Origin: DASQWP01 sp050697555
GTDB taxonomy: Bacteria > Actinomycetota > Thermoleophilia > Gaiellales > Gaiellaceae
Direction: 5' to 3'
Assembly: GCA_050697555.1 (NCBI GenBank)
Contig: JBOHAD010000031.1
Location: 1-25,555, forward strand
DNA: 25,555 bases
Shown here: positions 7,595-15,548 of the stretch, in pieces
Numbering within the stretch: position 1 is the stretch's first letter
Layout of the letters: every line of letters starts with the position of its first letter
The notes under the pieces: model-generated
Told to the model about the DNA's origin: nothing
The model's database searches: none
What the model saw: the letters and a program-made list of their open reading frames with translations, nothing else
Position numbers and translations under genes: made by a program

Positions 7595-9020
7595 AGGCAG
7601 TCGTCGTCACGGGTGTCTGTCCAGGGACGAGGCCCGAGCGCTCGACGATCGCCCGAGCCCTGTCGTGCGCCTCGCGCAGGACCTCGGCCTCGTCCACGGT
7701 CGTAAGCGTGCCTTCGTCGAGGACGATTCGGCCGTCGATCACCACGGTACGGAGGCTGCGCGGCGTCGCGGAGTACACGAACGCCTGCTCGGGGTCGTGG
7801 CAAGGCGTCCATTCCACGTCCGTAAGATCGAACGTGATCAGGTCAGCCCGCTTGCCGACCTCCAGCGATCCGATCTCGTCGTCCCACAGGAGTGTTTGCG
7901 CGCCGGCGATGGTCGCGAGTCGGATGGCCTGACGGGCGGACACGAGTTCCGCATTCATGCGAGCGTCCTTGAACAACCCCGCAGCGAGGTACATCTGGCG
8001 CATCATGTCGAGAGAGCCGGCAGCCGACGTTCCGTCGCATCCGAGGGCAATCGTCACTCCGGACTCCATGAGCTCGGGATAACGGCCGATTCGGGTCGCC
8101 CCCTTGGCGAGCTTCAGAGACGTCCCGGGGCAGAACGCCACCTTCGCGCCCGATTCCGCCAGGAGCCCGACCTCGTAATCCTTGAGCGCCACCGCATGGG
8201 CGAGGACGAGGTTCGCCCCCAGGCCGCCCATCTGGCTGATGCGCTCGACCGGCCACAGCCCGTACTTCCGCTCGCTCACTCGCGCTTCCTCGATCGACGT
8301 GGCGATGTGGTAGGTGGTGCCGACCCCGAGCTCCTCCGCGAGTGCCCGCGACCTGACGTGGAGTTCGGGCGTGCAGGGTTCCTTGCCCTCGATGTTCGCC
8401 CAGCAATGCACCCGGCCACCCGCCGAGTTGTTCCACTGCTCGATGCAGCGTCGGAGCTCGGCAACGGCCTCATCCGTGTTCTGGAAGAAGTGCCGCTCCA
8501 CCATCTCCTGTGTCCAGTGCGGCGGGAGCCGGTCGGGCCGGCGGTCGGCGGCGTGGCGACCGGTAATGCCCCGTATTCCGATTTCGTCGAGAGCACGGAT
8601 CGTCTCGCCCGGGTCCGTCTGTGCGCCCATGTCGAGGAAACAGGTCGTCCCGCTCCGGATCATCTCGATGCTGGCCGTGAGCGCACTCAGGTACTCATCT
8701 TCTTCGTGCACCGCAGCGTAGAAGGGCTTCGCCCAGTTGAACACCCATGCTCTCGTGTTCAGGCAGTCCGGGAAAAGCGAGCGGCTAAGTTGTTCGGAAA
8801 GGTGAAGGTGAGAATCCACAAGCCCGGGTGCTACCAGCCTGTTGCGTCCTGAAATGACCTCGTCGAAGCTCACATCGGCATAGTCCGCTGCGATCTCCTC
8901 CGCTGCTCCGACCGCCTCGATAACCCCGTCCGAGACAACCAGCGAGGCTCCATCGAGAACCCTGTCTTCGGGATCGACAGTCAGCACGAAGTCGGCATTC
9001 TCGAGCAGGAGTCGCGACAT
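7587..9020 (-). CDS. TRZ/ATZ-type amidohydrolase (cytosine-deaminase/chlorohydrolase-like)
   Basis: A 477-residue metal-dependent amidohydrolase with flanking beta-sandwich segments and a TIM barrel. Metal site: H71 and H73 in DSHLHL, H238 in TTYHIAT, H275 in LAHAVAL and D329 in LGCDGTS. The CDGTSA motif and overall length match the SsnA/TrzN/AtzA/8-oxoguanine deaminase group, which removes amino or halide groups from nitrogen heterocycles or hydrolyses related rings. As the next gene after the ABC importer and TPP decarboxylase, and with HyuAB further on, it could do the first deamination of an imported heterocycle. Its start at 9020 lies 161 bases from the end of the preceding gene, the largest gap in the minus-strand train, so it may have its own promoter. 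I saw no clear -35/-10 there. Confidence 0.9.
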   Translation of the reverse strand: MSRLLLENADFVLTVDPEDRVLDGASLVVSDGVIEAVGAAEEIAADYADVSFDEVISGRNRLVAPGLVDSHLHLSEQLSRSLFPDCLNTRAWVFNWAKPFYAAVHEEDEYLSALTASIEMIRSGTTCFLDMGAQTDPGETIRALDEIGIRGITGRHAADRRPDRLPPHWTQEMVERHFFQNTDEAVAELRRCIEQWNNSAGGRVHCWANIEGKEPCTPELHVRSRALAEELGVGTTYHIATSIEEARVSERKYGLWPVERISQMGGLGANLVLAHAVALKDYEVGLLAESGAKVAFCPGTSLKLAKGATRIGRYPELMESGVTIALGCDGTSAAGSLDMMRQMYLAAGLFKDARMNAELVSARQAIRLATIAGAQTLLWDDEIGSLEVGKRADLITFDLTDVEWTPCHDPEQAFVYSATPRSLRTVVIDGRIVLDEGTLTTVDEAEVLREAHDRARAIVERSGLVPGQTPVTTTAYD

Positions 9021-9181
9021 TCTCGACGAGCCTACTCTCGCCGGGACCCGATCCGGAGACCGAGCACGATGATGATGCCCTCACGGTCGTCGATCATCGC
9101 TCAGCTCCGAGGTCGCGTGGTTGAACGTGCCACCCCGAGGTGTCACCGCACGCACACGGAGCCTATGCACGAGTTTGCACA

Positions 9182-9796
9182 CTAGACGCCCTGATGACCG
9201 AATACCTGCCTGCCCAAGCGCGCTTCGATGTAGCGGCCGAAGCGATACTTGATCTCCGGTCCCTCGAACGGAAGGGGCGGAGGCGGCTGGAAGTCTGACG
9301 CTCCAGCCTCTTCTGACTCCACGTCGGCCACGATGAAACCGTGGTGCTTTCCATCCCGGCAGACCTCAATGCATTCGCGCAGCTCGGCCGGCGTCCCTGC
9401 GGAAAACACGTACTCCATCTTGGCCCCCTTTGCGACGGCCGCATAGTCACTAGCCGTGGCATTTACGAGTTCAGCGCCGTGCAAACACTGATATCCGTGG
9501 TTGTTCAACACGATCCGCACCAAGTTTGGCGGCTGAAGGCTTGCTTCAGTCAAGACTCCGCCCAGGTTCATTGCTAGGCCGCCGTCGCTGTCGAGTACCC
9601 AGACGTTGACCTCAGGAATAGCTAGTGCAAGTCCCAGGCCGACGGACGACGCGAACCCCATAGCGCCTTCGACGTAATAGCATTCGGCACTGCGTGTCGC
9701 ATTCCACCATCCATCAGCCGACCTGCCCAAAGCGCAGACGACCAACTCATCCTCCCAAGCGCTGACGAGCGTGTCGATATATTCGTCGTTACTCAT
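9182..9796 (-). CDS. TPP-dependent 2-oxoacid decarboxylase, PP-domain (beta) subunit
   Basis: A 204-residue protein corresponding to the C-terminal, diphosphate-binding half of TPP enzymes, like the beta subunit of sulfopyruvate decarboxylase (ComE) or the C-terminal part of phosphonopyruvate decarboxylase. The Mg-TPP motif runs from D69-S70-D71-G72-G73 to N98-N99, a variant of GDG...NN in which the first Gly is Ser. Beta subunits of this kind work only with a separate Pyr-domain subunit, which is encoded just upstream. The pair would decarboxylate a 2-oxoacid to an aldehyde in the cytoplasm. The gene begins 9 bases after its partner ends. The local base composition is clearly less GC-rich than the genes on either side of the ABC/TPP block. 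Family confident, substrate not. Confidence 0.87.
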   Translation of the reverse strand: MSNDEYIDTLVSAWEDELVVCALGRSADGWWNATRSAECYYVEGAMGFASSVGLGLALAIPEVNVWVLDSDGGLAMNLGGVLTEASLQPPNLVRIVLNNHGYQCLHGAELVNATASDYAAVAKGAKMEYVFSAGTPAELRECIEVCRDGKHHGFIVADVESEEAGASDFQPPPPLPFEGPEIKYRFGRYIEARLGRQVFGHQGV

Positions 9797-9805
9797 GTGA
9801 CTTCA

Positions 9806-10435
9806 TCACTCGGGCACTGCACCAGTAATCAGTGATTTTGTCAGCCACAAGATGTACGGACGCTTTTGAAGTCGTGACTGCTGTAACGCGTGGGGAATCA
9901 GTTCGAGTTTCTCCGTTCGATCGAGTACAAGGTATCTCAGACCGAGCGCATCGACTATCGCCAGTACCTTTCGTGACTGAATCTCTTGGAACACCTGATG
10001 ATCGAGAATGCTCCCACGGAGACTCACGAGCAGGCAAACAGGAATCTGCTGCTTTATCGCCAAGCTGACGATCTCGCTGATACACGCCAGGAAGCCTGTG
10101 GCTCCCATGACGCCAAGCGCTCGGACGCCGCCAAAGAAAGCGCCGCTACAGATGCCGATGATCTCCGGCTCTCTGGAAACGCGCACATGTGAGATCGCCG
10201 GATCCTCGTCGAAGAGAGGCAACAGCGGATAGACCCAATCATCTGGGAGGGAGGCAGCGACGGTCACGCCGGCGTCCTTGACGGCAGCGAACAGATCACC
10301 GTAGATGCTCGCAGCGTGAGCATCAGCCGAGGACGCGTCGAGCTGCCTCCCTGCCGAAGTCATGCGTCCATTCCCCTCGGGCACAGCTCCCGCATCATCC
10401 GCCCGAGCGCCTGATTGCATCAAGGATTTCGTCAT
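9806..10435 (-). CDS. TPP-dependent 2-oxoacid decarboxylase, Pyr-domain (alpha) subunit
   Basis: A 209-residue protein corresponding to the N-terminal pyrimidine-binding half of TPP enzymes, like sulfopyruvate decarboxylase alpha (ComD). The catalytic glutamate that activates TPP falls in SREPEIIGICSG; E91 aligns best, with E89 as alternative. The start at 10435 overlaps the preceding receptor gene as ATGA. It gives a 40-residue N-terminal extension lacking family likeness, so the internal ATG at codon 25 is a possible true start. Together with the beta subunit it should form a heteromeric decarboxylase producing an aldehyde. An aldehyde dehydrogenase would be the natural next step, and a truncated one lies across the 12.93 kb junction, although on the other strand. 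Confidence 0.86.
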   Translation of the reverse strand: MTKSLMQSGARADDAGAVPEGNGRMTSAGRQLDASSADAHAASIYGDLFAAVKDAGVTVAASLPDDWVYPLLPLFDEDPAISHVRVSREPEIIGICSGAFFGGVRALGVMGATGFLACISEIVSLAIKQQIPVCLLVSLRGSILDHQVFQEIQSRKVLAIVDALGLRYLVLDRTEKLELIPHALQQSRLQKRPYILWLTKSLITGAVPE

Positions 10436-11535
10436 TTGCTCTCCGGAAGGAAGTCGTTCGTGTACATCTCATCGATGTTCACCTCTCCTTCCAGGAGGCC
10501 TCCCTTCTTCATCAGGTCAAGCGAGCTCTCCCAATCCTCGCGAGCCATCCATCCAGTTGGCTCACCCACCGTGTTCTCCGTATGAGCGAGCTCGGTGGTC
10601 GCCCTGACTGTTTCGACGATCGAATCAAGTTCGACGTCGGATAGGTGCTCCGACATGATCTCTGACGCCTCCTCGACGTTTTCAGCGGTCCAATCCCAAG
10701 ACTTGACCGCGGCCGCCACGAAGCGCCGTACGAGATCCGGGTTCTCCTCGATGAGCTCTGTCCTCGTAAAGATCCCGTTGCTGACGATGTTGTAGCCTAG
10801 GTCTGCAACGTTCACTACGTTGAACTCGACGCCGGCCGCCTCCTCCAACTGAGAGTGACTCGACGTCGCGAAACTAGGCGTAACGTCGCCTCGGTGAGCC
10901 ACAAACGCTTGAAGCTGCGAGCTCTGTCCGACATTCCGCTCATCGATCTTGGATCGATCGATCCCCGCATCTGCCGCAACAGAGGGCCAGAGCGCCGAGA
11001 AAGCATCACCTACGGTGAGCAAGAATCGCTTGCCTTCGAGGTCCTGAAGGTCGTTCACCGGAGTATCAGGCCACGACAAGAGGTTGGAAGGGTTCTTCTG
11101 AAGCATGAGCGCAAGCATCTTCAGATCCATCCCTTCTGCGGCCGCAATGAAGAAGCTTGGGCCGCCCGTGTACCCGAACTCGTCGGCCCCCCTGTTCACC
11201 AGTTCCATGGAGCTAAGTGATCCCTCGCCCAAGTTGATCACAAGGTCGATCCCATTCTCAGCGAAAAAGCCCTTCTCCACTCCGGAGTAGAGGAATGCGT
11301 ACTCCTCTTTCTGAATCCAGCCGAGCCGCACCGATACCTGGTCCGGCCCTGCTCCATCCCCGCCACTCTGCGCCTCCTGCGTACCGCCGTCCCCGGCGCT
11401 CGGCTCGCTATCGCCGCCCCCACACGCCGCAGCTAGCCCCACGACGGCGAGTAGCGCGGTCCAGCCAAGAATCCTGCTTGCGACCCCGCTCCGCCTCCTA
11501 CCCCTCTCCAAGAATCCGTGCTTCTCCTCAGCCAC
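10432..11535 (-). CDS. ABC transporter substrate-binding lipoprotein (NMT1/SsuA-like)
   Basis: A 367-residue solute receptor. It begins with a basic N-region and a hydrophobic stretch ending in GLAAAC, where C38 is the likely lipidated cysteine; a Gly/Ser/Asp-rich linker follows, typical of actinobacterial lipoproteins. The mature part (about 68-360) resembles the NMT1/ThiY/SsuA/TauA family, which binds pyrimidine precursors, sulfonates, nitrate or aromatic acids, with RLGWIQKEEYAFLYSGVEKG near its start. GTG start at 11535, supported by an AAAGGAGGAG site about 8 bases upstream. It follows the permease by 73 bases and is coupled to the TPP alpha gene downstream, tying uptake to decarboxylation. 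The ligand cannot be deduced, and the position of the receptor after permease and ATPase is ordinary for this family. Confidence 0.92.
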   Translation of the reverse strand: MAEEKHGFLERGRRRSGVASRILGWTALLAVVGLAAACGGGDSEPSAGDGGTQEAQSGGDGAGPDQVSVRLGWIQKEEYAFLYSGVEKGFFAENGIDLVINLGEGSLSSMELVNRGADEFGYTGGPSFFIAAAEGMDLKMLALMLQKNPSNLLSWPDTPVNDLQDLEGKRFLLTVGDAFSALWPSVAADAGIDRSKIDERNVGQSSQLQAFVAHRGDVTPSFATSSHSQLEEAAGVEFNVVNVADLGYNIVSNGIFTRTELIEENPDLVRRFVAAAVKSWDWTAENVEEASEIMSEHLSDVELDSIVETVRATTELAHTENTVGEPTGWMAREDWESSLDLMKKGGLLEGEVNIDEMYTNDFLPESK

Positions 11536-11608
11536 CGTATCTCTCCTCCTTTGCCTCGACCCGGTATGCCGCGCCCTCAGACGACTCTGGACCCGCCTGT
11601 GGCTCCGC

Positions 11609-12505
11609 TCATGAGCCGGCTACTGCTTGTCCCCAGTCACCTCCTTCCTCGGCTCGAGCCGCGTAGTGCCAGCCGATCACGACTCGCTCGATGGCCTCCA
11701 CGATGTAGAACAACACGATGCCCATCACCGCCATCATGGTGATCGACGCGAAGATGAGTCGAGTGTTCAACGTTCCTTGCGAAGCGATCACGAGATAGCC
11801 CAGACCATCCTCCGCCCCCACGAACTCTCCGACGATCGCCCCGATGACCGAAAGCGCTATAGCGACTTTGAGACCGCCGAAGATGGCCGGCAATGCAGAC
11901 GGAAACCTTGCCTTGATGAAGGTCTTGACCGCGCCGGCTCCCATAGATCTCACCAGGAAGATCATGTCTCGCGGGACGGCCGTCAGGCCGAGTACCGTGT
12001 TGACGACGAGCGGAAAGAATGCGATCGAGAAGGCGATCAATACCTTCGGGAGCGTTCCAAAGCCGAACCAAATCACGATGAGCGGGGCAATGGCAATTCG
12101 CGGTATCGCTTGCGATGCAACGAGCAGCGGATAGATGACATCCGCAAGCGTGCGCGAGTACACGATCAGAACGCCTACGGGGATGGCTACGACTATGCTC
12201 AGCGCAAACCCGAGTAGGACCTCCTTCAATGTCACCCAGGTCGCGCTCAGCAGGATGGAGTGTTCTTCACCAATTTCCTTTGCGACGACCGAAGGCTTCG
12301 GGAGAAGATACTCCCTGATCGTCAAGACCTCGACTATTACCTCCCAGACGACGATCAATCCTACGAGCAGGAAAAGGGCGTAAAACCGAGGGAGCTGCGC
12401 ACGCATTCCTCCCAGGCGCCGCCTCCGTGGCTGCTGCTCCACCTCTCGGCCCAAGAGGCGGCTCGACGGGGGCGCAGACACGCTGTCGTCTTGGCGAGCC
12501 GTCAC
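11609..12505 (-). CDS. ABC transporter permease (SsuC/TauC-like)
   Basis: A 298-residue inner-membrane permease of the binding-protein-dependent type. About six hydrophobic segments are visible, beginning with LLVGLIVVWEVIVEVL near residues 42-57. The cytoplasmic coupling loop follows AFFPLVVNTVLGL and contains RSMGAGAVKTFIKARFPSAL, the EAA-type motif contacting the ATPase. A basic, Arg-rich N-terminal tail of about 35 residues precedes the first membrane segment. GTG start at 12505, 4 bases after the ATPase stop, with CAGGAA upstream as ribosome site. With the receptor and the ATPase it makes a complete nitrate/sulfonate/pyrimidine-type importer, except that the ATPase is broken at its N-terminus in this sequence. 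Confidence 0.92.
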   Translation of the reverse strand: MTARQDDSVSAPPSSRLLGREVEQQPRRRRLGGMRAQLPRFYALFLLVGLIVVWEVIVEVLTIREYLLPKPSVVAKEIGEEHSILLSATWVTLKEVLLGFALSIVVAIPVGVLIVYSRTLADVIYPLLVASQAIPRIAIAPLIVIWFGFGTLPKVLIAFSIAFFPLVVNTVLGLTAVPRDMIFLVRSMGAGAVKTFIKARFPSALPAIFGGLKVAIALSVIGAIVGEFVGAEDGLGYLVIASQGTLNTRLIFASITMMAVMGIVLFYIVEAIERVVIGWHYAARAEEGGDWGQAVAGS

Positions 12506-12509
12506 GCGC

Positions 12510-12935
12510 TCATTCCTGGAGTACGCCTTCTTCGACGAAGCGGTGCCGGATATAGCGGACGTGCTCTGCGTAATCAGCCCGCTCGGCCATGGAGCCTGTA
12601 CGGGGCTTCGGAAGGTCTATCGGGATCATTTCGACGATGCGGCCTGGCCGCGGGGACATGAGCGCGATGCGGTCTGACAAGAGGACCGCCTCCGGAATGC
12701 TGTGCGTGATGAAGATCACCGTGGAACGCGAACCGTGATGGATACGCAAAAGATCAAGGCTCATCTGCTCCCGGGTCAAGGCGTCGAGCGAGCCGAATGG
12801 CTCGTCCATCAGGAGCAAGGGCGGCGAGTGAATTAAACCCCTGCAAATGGCGACTCGCTGACGCATCCCGCCTGAGAGCTCGTACGGGTATTTCCCTTCG
12901 AATCCACGAAGCCCCGCTCGCTCCAGCAGCTGTGC
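12510..12935 (-). pseudogene. ABC transporter ATPase, N-terminal half missing (SsuB/TauB-like)
   Basis: About 140 C-terminal residues of an importer ATPase can be read: YPYELSGGMRQRVAICRGL (signature), LLLMDEPFGSLDALTR (Walker B and D-loop), and THSIPEAVLLSDRIALMSPR (H-loop region). Upstream of LLERAGLRGFEGK the likeness stops. The Walker A motif and about the first 120 residues of the usual 250-270 are absent, and the reading frame runs on into sequence that is antisense to an aldehyde dehydrogenase. As written it could not hydrolyse ATP and the importer would be dead unless another ATPase serves it. Either a real deletion or an assembly join at about 12.93 kb explains this. The stop lies 4 bases before the permease start. 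Confidence 0.88.
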
Positions 12936-12940
12936 GGGGC
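12922..12940. other. Head-to-head breakpoint between two truncated genes
   Basis: ATPase likeness (minus strand) ends and aldehyde dehydrogenase likeness (plus strand) begins within a few bases of each other around 12930. Each gene lacks only its 5' part. No transposase, target duplication or long repeat is visible at the join. Rows sampled by hand have 52-55% GC to the left (9841, 11041, 12001) and 72-78% to the right (13321, 14221). Confidence 0.75.
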
Positions 12941-13829
12941 GGCGCTCGTCGAGACGCTGGCGGAGGCCGGAGTTCCGGACGGCGTCGTCAACCTCGTCCT
13001 CGGCTCCGGCCGTACGGTGGGCGACAGGCTCGTGAGCGATCCCCGGATCAGGGGCATCTCCTTCACCGGCTCGACCGCCACCGGCCTCTCGATCAACGCG
13101 TCTGCGGCACGGCTCGGCAAGAGAGTGCAGGCGGAGATGGGCGGGCACAACGCCGTAGTCGTCCTCGAGGACGCCGACCTCGACCGCGCCGCCACGGGCT
13201 CCGTCGCTGCGTGCTACGGCACCACCGGCCAGCGCTGTACGGCGCCGCGGCGGATCATCGCCGTGCGCTCGATCGCGGCGGACTTGACCGAGCGGCTCGG
13301 CGCCGCGACGCGGGCCGTGCGAGTCGGCCCCGGCGACCAGGAGGGCGCCGACATCGGACCCATGGTCGACGAGACCTCTCTCCGGGAGGTGCTCGAGCAG
13401 ATCGAGCGCGCGAAGGCCGAGGGAGCGGTCGTCGTCGAGGGCGGCCGGCGCGCCGGCAACGGGGCCGGCTACTTCCTCCAGCCGACGCTGCTCGCCAAGG
13501 TCGCGCCGACGATGACGATTGCCCGGGAGGAGGTCTTCGGACCGGTACTCCCGATCCTCGAGGTCGACGACTTCGACGAGGCGATCGCTGTCGCCGTGTC
13601 GACGCGCTACGGCCTCTCGTCGTCGATCTACACGCGGGACCTCGAGAAGGCGATCCGCTTCATGCACGAGACGGACACCGGGGTCGTCCACATCAATAAG
13701 CCGCCGATCGGGGCCGAGGCGCACCTGCCCTTCGGCGGGCTGAAGGAGTCGGCGGTCGGCCCGAAGGAGCTCGGCGCGGCAGCAGAGTTCTTCACGCAGA
13801 CGAAGACCGTCTACCTCGACTACTCGTAG
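12930..13829 (+). pseudogene. NAD(P)-dependent aldehyde dehydrogenase, N-terminal part missing
   Basis: About 299 residues of an ALDH, from LCGAALVETLAEAGVPDGVV to the stop at 13829. Present: the ISFTGSTATG cofactor-binding element, the general-base Glu in QAEMGG (codon 13134-13136), the catalytic Cys in GQRCTAPRR (codon 13236-13238), EEVFGPVLPI, and LPFGGLKESAVGPKELG near the end. The style resembles 2-oxoglutarate-semialdehyde or related sugar-acid-pathway ALDHs. About 180-190 N-terminal residues, including part of the Rossmann domain, are missing where the sequence switches to ABC ATPase. A GTG at 13017 gives an ORF but not a functional enzyme. Stop and next start share a base (TAGTG), so this was the first visible gene of the plus-strand operon. 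Confidence 0.88.
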
Positions 13830-14779
13830 TGGTGGAAGTCGTCCCGGGCATCCACCGGATCGAGAGCGTCCTCGGGCCCCGGCCGTTCGCGCAGTACCTC
13901 CTCCACGGCGAGAGAAGCATGCTCGTCGACAGCGGCGTGGCAGAGACCCCCGACTCCGTCGTCCTTCCCTTCCTGGGCGCTGCCGGCGTCGATCCGGCCG
14001 AGCTCGACTTCGTGCTCGTCTCACATGCCGACGCCGACCACTTCGGAGGCAACGCGGCAGTCCGTGCGGCGGCGCCCGGCGCGCTCTTCTGCGCGCACGC
14101 GGACGACGCGGGCTGGATCGGCGACCGCGAGCGGATCCTGCGAGAACGGTACGGCTGGTACGCGGCCCACGGGATCGGCTACCCGCCCGACACGGCGGCC
14201 TGGCTTCGTGACGCGATGGGGCCCGACGTTCCCGTCGACGTGCAGCTGCGCGGCGGCGAGGTGCTCCGGCTCGGCGCCTCCCTGGAGGTCCGCATCCTGC
14301 ACCTCCCCGGGCACAGCCGCGGACACCTGGGGCTCTGGGAACCCGCCTCGCGCACGGCGATCGTCATGGACGCCGTCCTCGCGCGGGGGCTCCTCGACAT
14401 GGAGGGCAACGTCATCCATCCACCGCCCTACTTCGACGCCGCCGCGTACGAGGCATCGGCGCGGCTGCTGCAGACGCTCGCGCCGGCCCGTCTCCTGACG
14501 GCGCACTACGACGTCATCGAGGAGCCGGCGGTCGCAGGGTTCCTCGAGGACACGCTCGCGTTCGTTCGCGAGGCACGCGTCACCGTCGCGCACGTCCTGG
14601 CGTCGGAGGGCGAAGTGACGCTCGGACGCATGCTCGAGCTGACCGACCCCATCCTCGGCCCTTTCACGTCGATGCCGAACGAGCTCGCAGGACCCCTTCG
14701 TGCCCATCTCCGCGAGCTCGTGGCGGCCGGCCGCGCGAAGGAGTCCGCGGACGGGCTCTCCTGGAAGGCCGTCGCATGA
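13829..14779 (+). CDS. MBL-fold metallo-hydrolase
   Basis: A 316-residue metallo-beta-lactamase-fold hydrolase. The metal-binding HADADH motif is at 66-71, followed by H162 in LPGHSRGH, D181 in VMDAV and a later TAHYD histidine, so both metal sites look complete. The C-terminal third (about 240-310) is helical, with a winged-helix-like tail as seen in many LACTB2/glyoxalase-II-like members. The family hydrolyses lactones, thioesters and similar bonds; in a sugar oxidation cluster a lactonase or thioesterase role is possible but unproven. Start is GTG at 13829 overlapping the ALDH stop (a second GTG follows at 13832). The end overlaps the SDR start as ATGA. Confidence 0.9.
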   Translation: MVEVVPGIHRIESVLGPRPFAQYLLHGERSMLVDSGVAETPDSVVLPFLGAAGVDPAELDFVLVSHADADHFGGNAAVRAAAPGALFCAHADDAGWIGDRERILRERYGWYAAHGIGYPPDTAAWLRDAMGPDVPVDVQLRGGEVLRLGASLEVRILHLPGHSRGHLGLWEPASRTAIVMDAVLARGLLDMEGNVIHPPPYFDAAAYEASARLLQTLAPARLLTAHYDVIEEPAVAGFLEDTLAFVREARVTVAHVLASEGEVTLGRMLELTDPILGPFTSMPNELAGPLRAHLRELVAAGRAKESADGLSWKAVA

Positions 14780-15525
14780 CGCTCGAGGGCGAGGTCGCGA
14801 TCGTCACGGGCTCGGCTGCGGGCCTCGGGGCGGCGATCGCCGACGGGCTCGCCGCGGAGGGCGCCCGGGTCGCGCGCACCGACGTGCGCGGGGCCGAGTT
14901 CGAGCTCGACGTCACCGACCGCGCATCCATCGAGCGCGCGATCGCGGCGGTCGTGGCCAAGATCGGTGAGCCGACCGTACTGGTGAACAACGCAGGGGTG
15001 AACCGGATCGGGCCCTCCGAGAAGATCCCGGAGGAGCGCTGGCGCGAGGTGATCGAAACAAATCTCACCGGTGCTTTCCGCTGCTGCCAGGCCGTAGGCG
15101 CGCGCATGCTCGCTGGGGGCGGCGGATCGATCGTTAACGTCGCCTCGATCTCGGCCACGCTCGGAATGCCCGGCCGGGCAGCCTACTGCTCGAGCAAGGC
15201 TGGTCTCGTCGGCCTGACGCGCGCGCTCGCCGTCGAGTGGGCCTCGCGCGGGGTGCGCGTGAACGCGGTCTCCCCGGGCTACGTCCGTACGCCGATGATC
15301 GCGAATGCGATCGAGCAAGGGCTCATCAGCGAGGGGCGCATCCGCGAGCGGACGCCCGAGGGCCGGCTTGCCGAGCCCATGGAGGTGGCGAGGGTCGTCG
15401 CCTTCCTCGCCTCCGACGCCGCCTCGTTCGTCACCGGGCAATCGTTCGTCGTCGACGGCGGCTACCTCCCGTACGGGGCGCCGGCTCCCGCGTCCGAGAC
15501 CCCGACGTCCATGTACACACCGTAG
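14776..15525 (+). CDS. SDR family NAD(P)-dependent oxidoreductase (first)
   Basis: A 249-residue classical short-chain dehydrogenase. Cofactor motif TGSAAGLG at 11-18, NNAG at 71-74, catalytic S124, Y137 and K141 (YCSSK), and the family ending GQSFVVDGGY. A tail of about 20 residues rich in Pro/Ser/Thr follows the usual end. It would oxidise or reduce a sugar, polyol or keto-acid hydroxyl. It is coupled to the MBL gene by an ATGA overlap, and a gap of 23 bases separates it from the TIM-barrel gene. It has all catalytic residues, unlike the third SDR further along this cluster. Confidence 0.93.
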   Translation: MTLEGEVAIVTGSAAGLGAAIADGLAAEGARVARTDVRGAEFELDVTDRASIERAIAAVVAKIGEPTVLVNNAGVNRIGPSEKIPEERWREVIETNLTGAFRCCQAVGARMLAGGGGSIVNVASISATLGMPGRAAYCSSKAGLVGLTRALAVEWASRGVRVNAVSPGYVRTPMIANAIEQGLISEGRIRERTPEGRLAEPMEVARVVAFLASDAASFVTGQSFVVDGGYLPYGAPAPASETPTSMYTP

Positions 15526-15548
15526 TCAACCGTGAGAAGGAGGCTCGC

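Noticed and set aside
9021..9181. GntR operator or promoter before the amidohydrolase gene.
   Set aside because: Only a short TGCAC direct repeat near 9168-9178 and a possible TAGGCT -10-like box; no palindromic FCD-type operator or paired -35.
12510..14024. A 504-codon minus-strand open frame across the breakpoint.
   Set aside because: Only its last ~140 residues are ABC ATPase; the rest is antisense to ALDH and MBL genes in GC-rich DNA.
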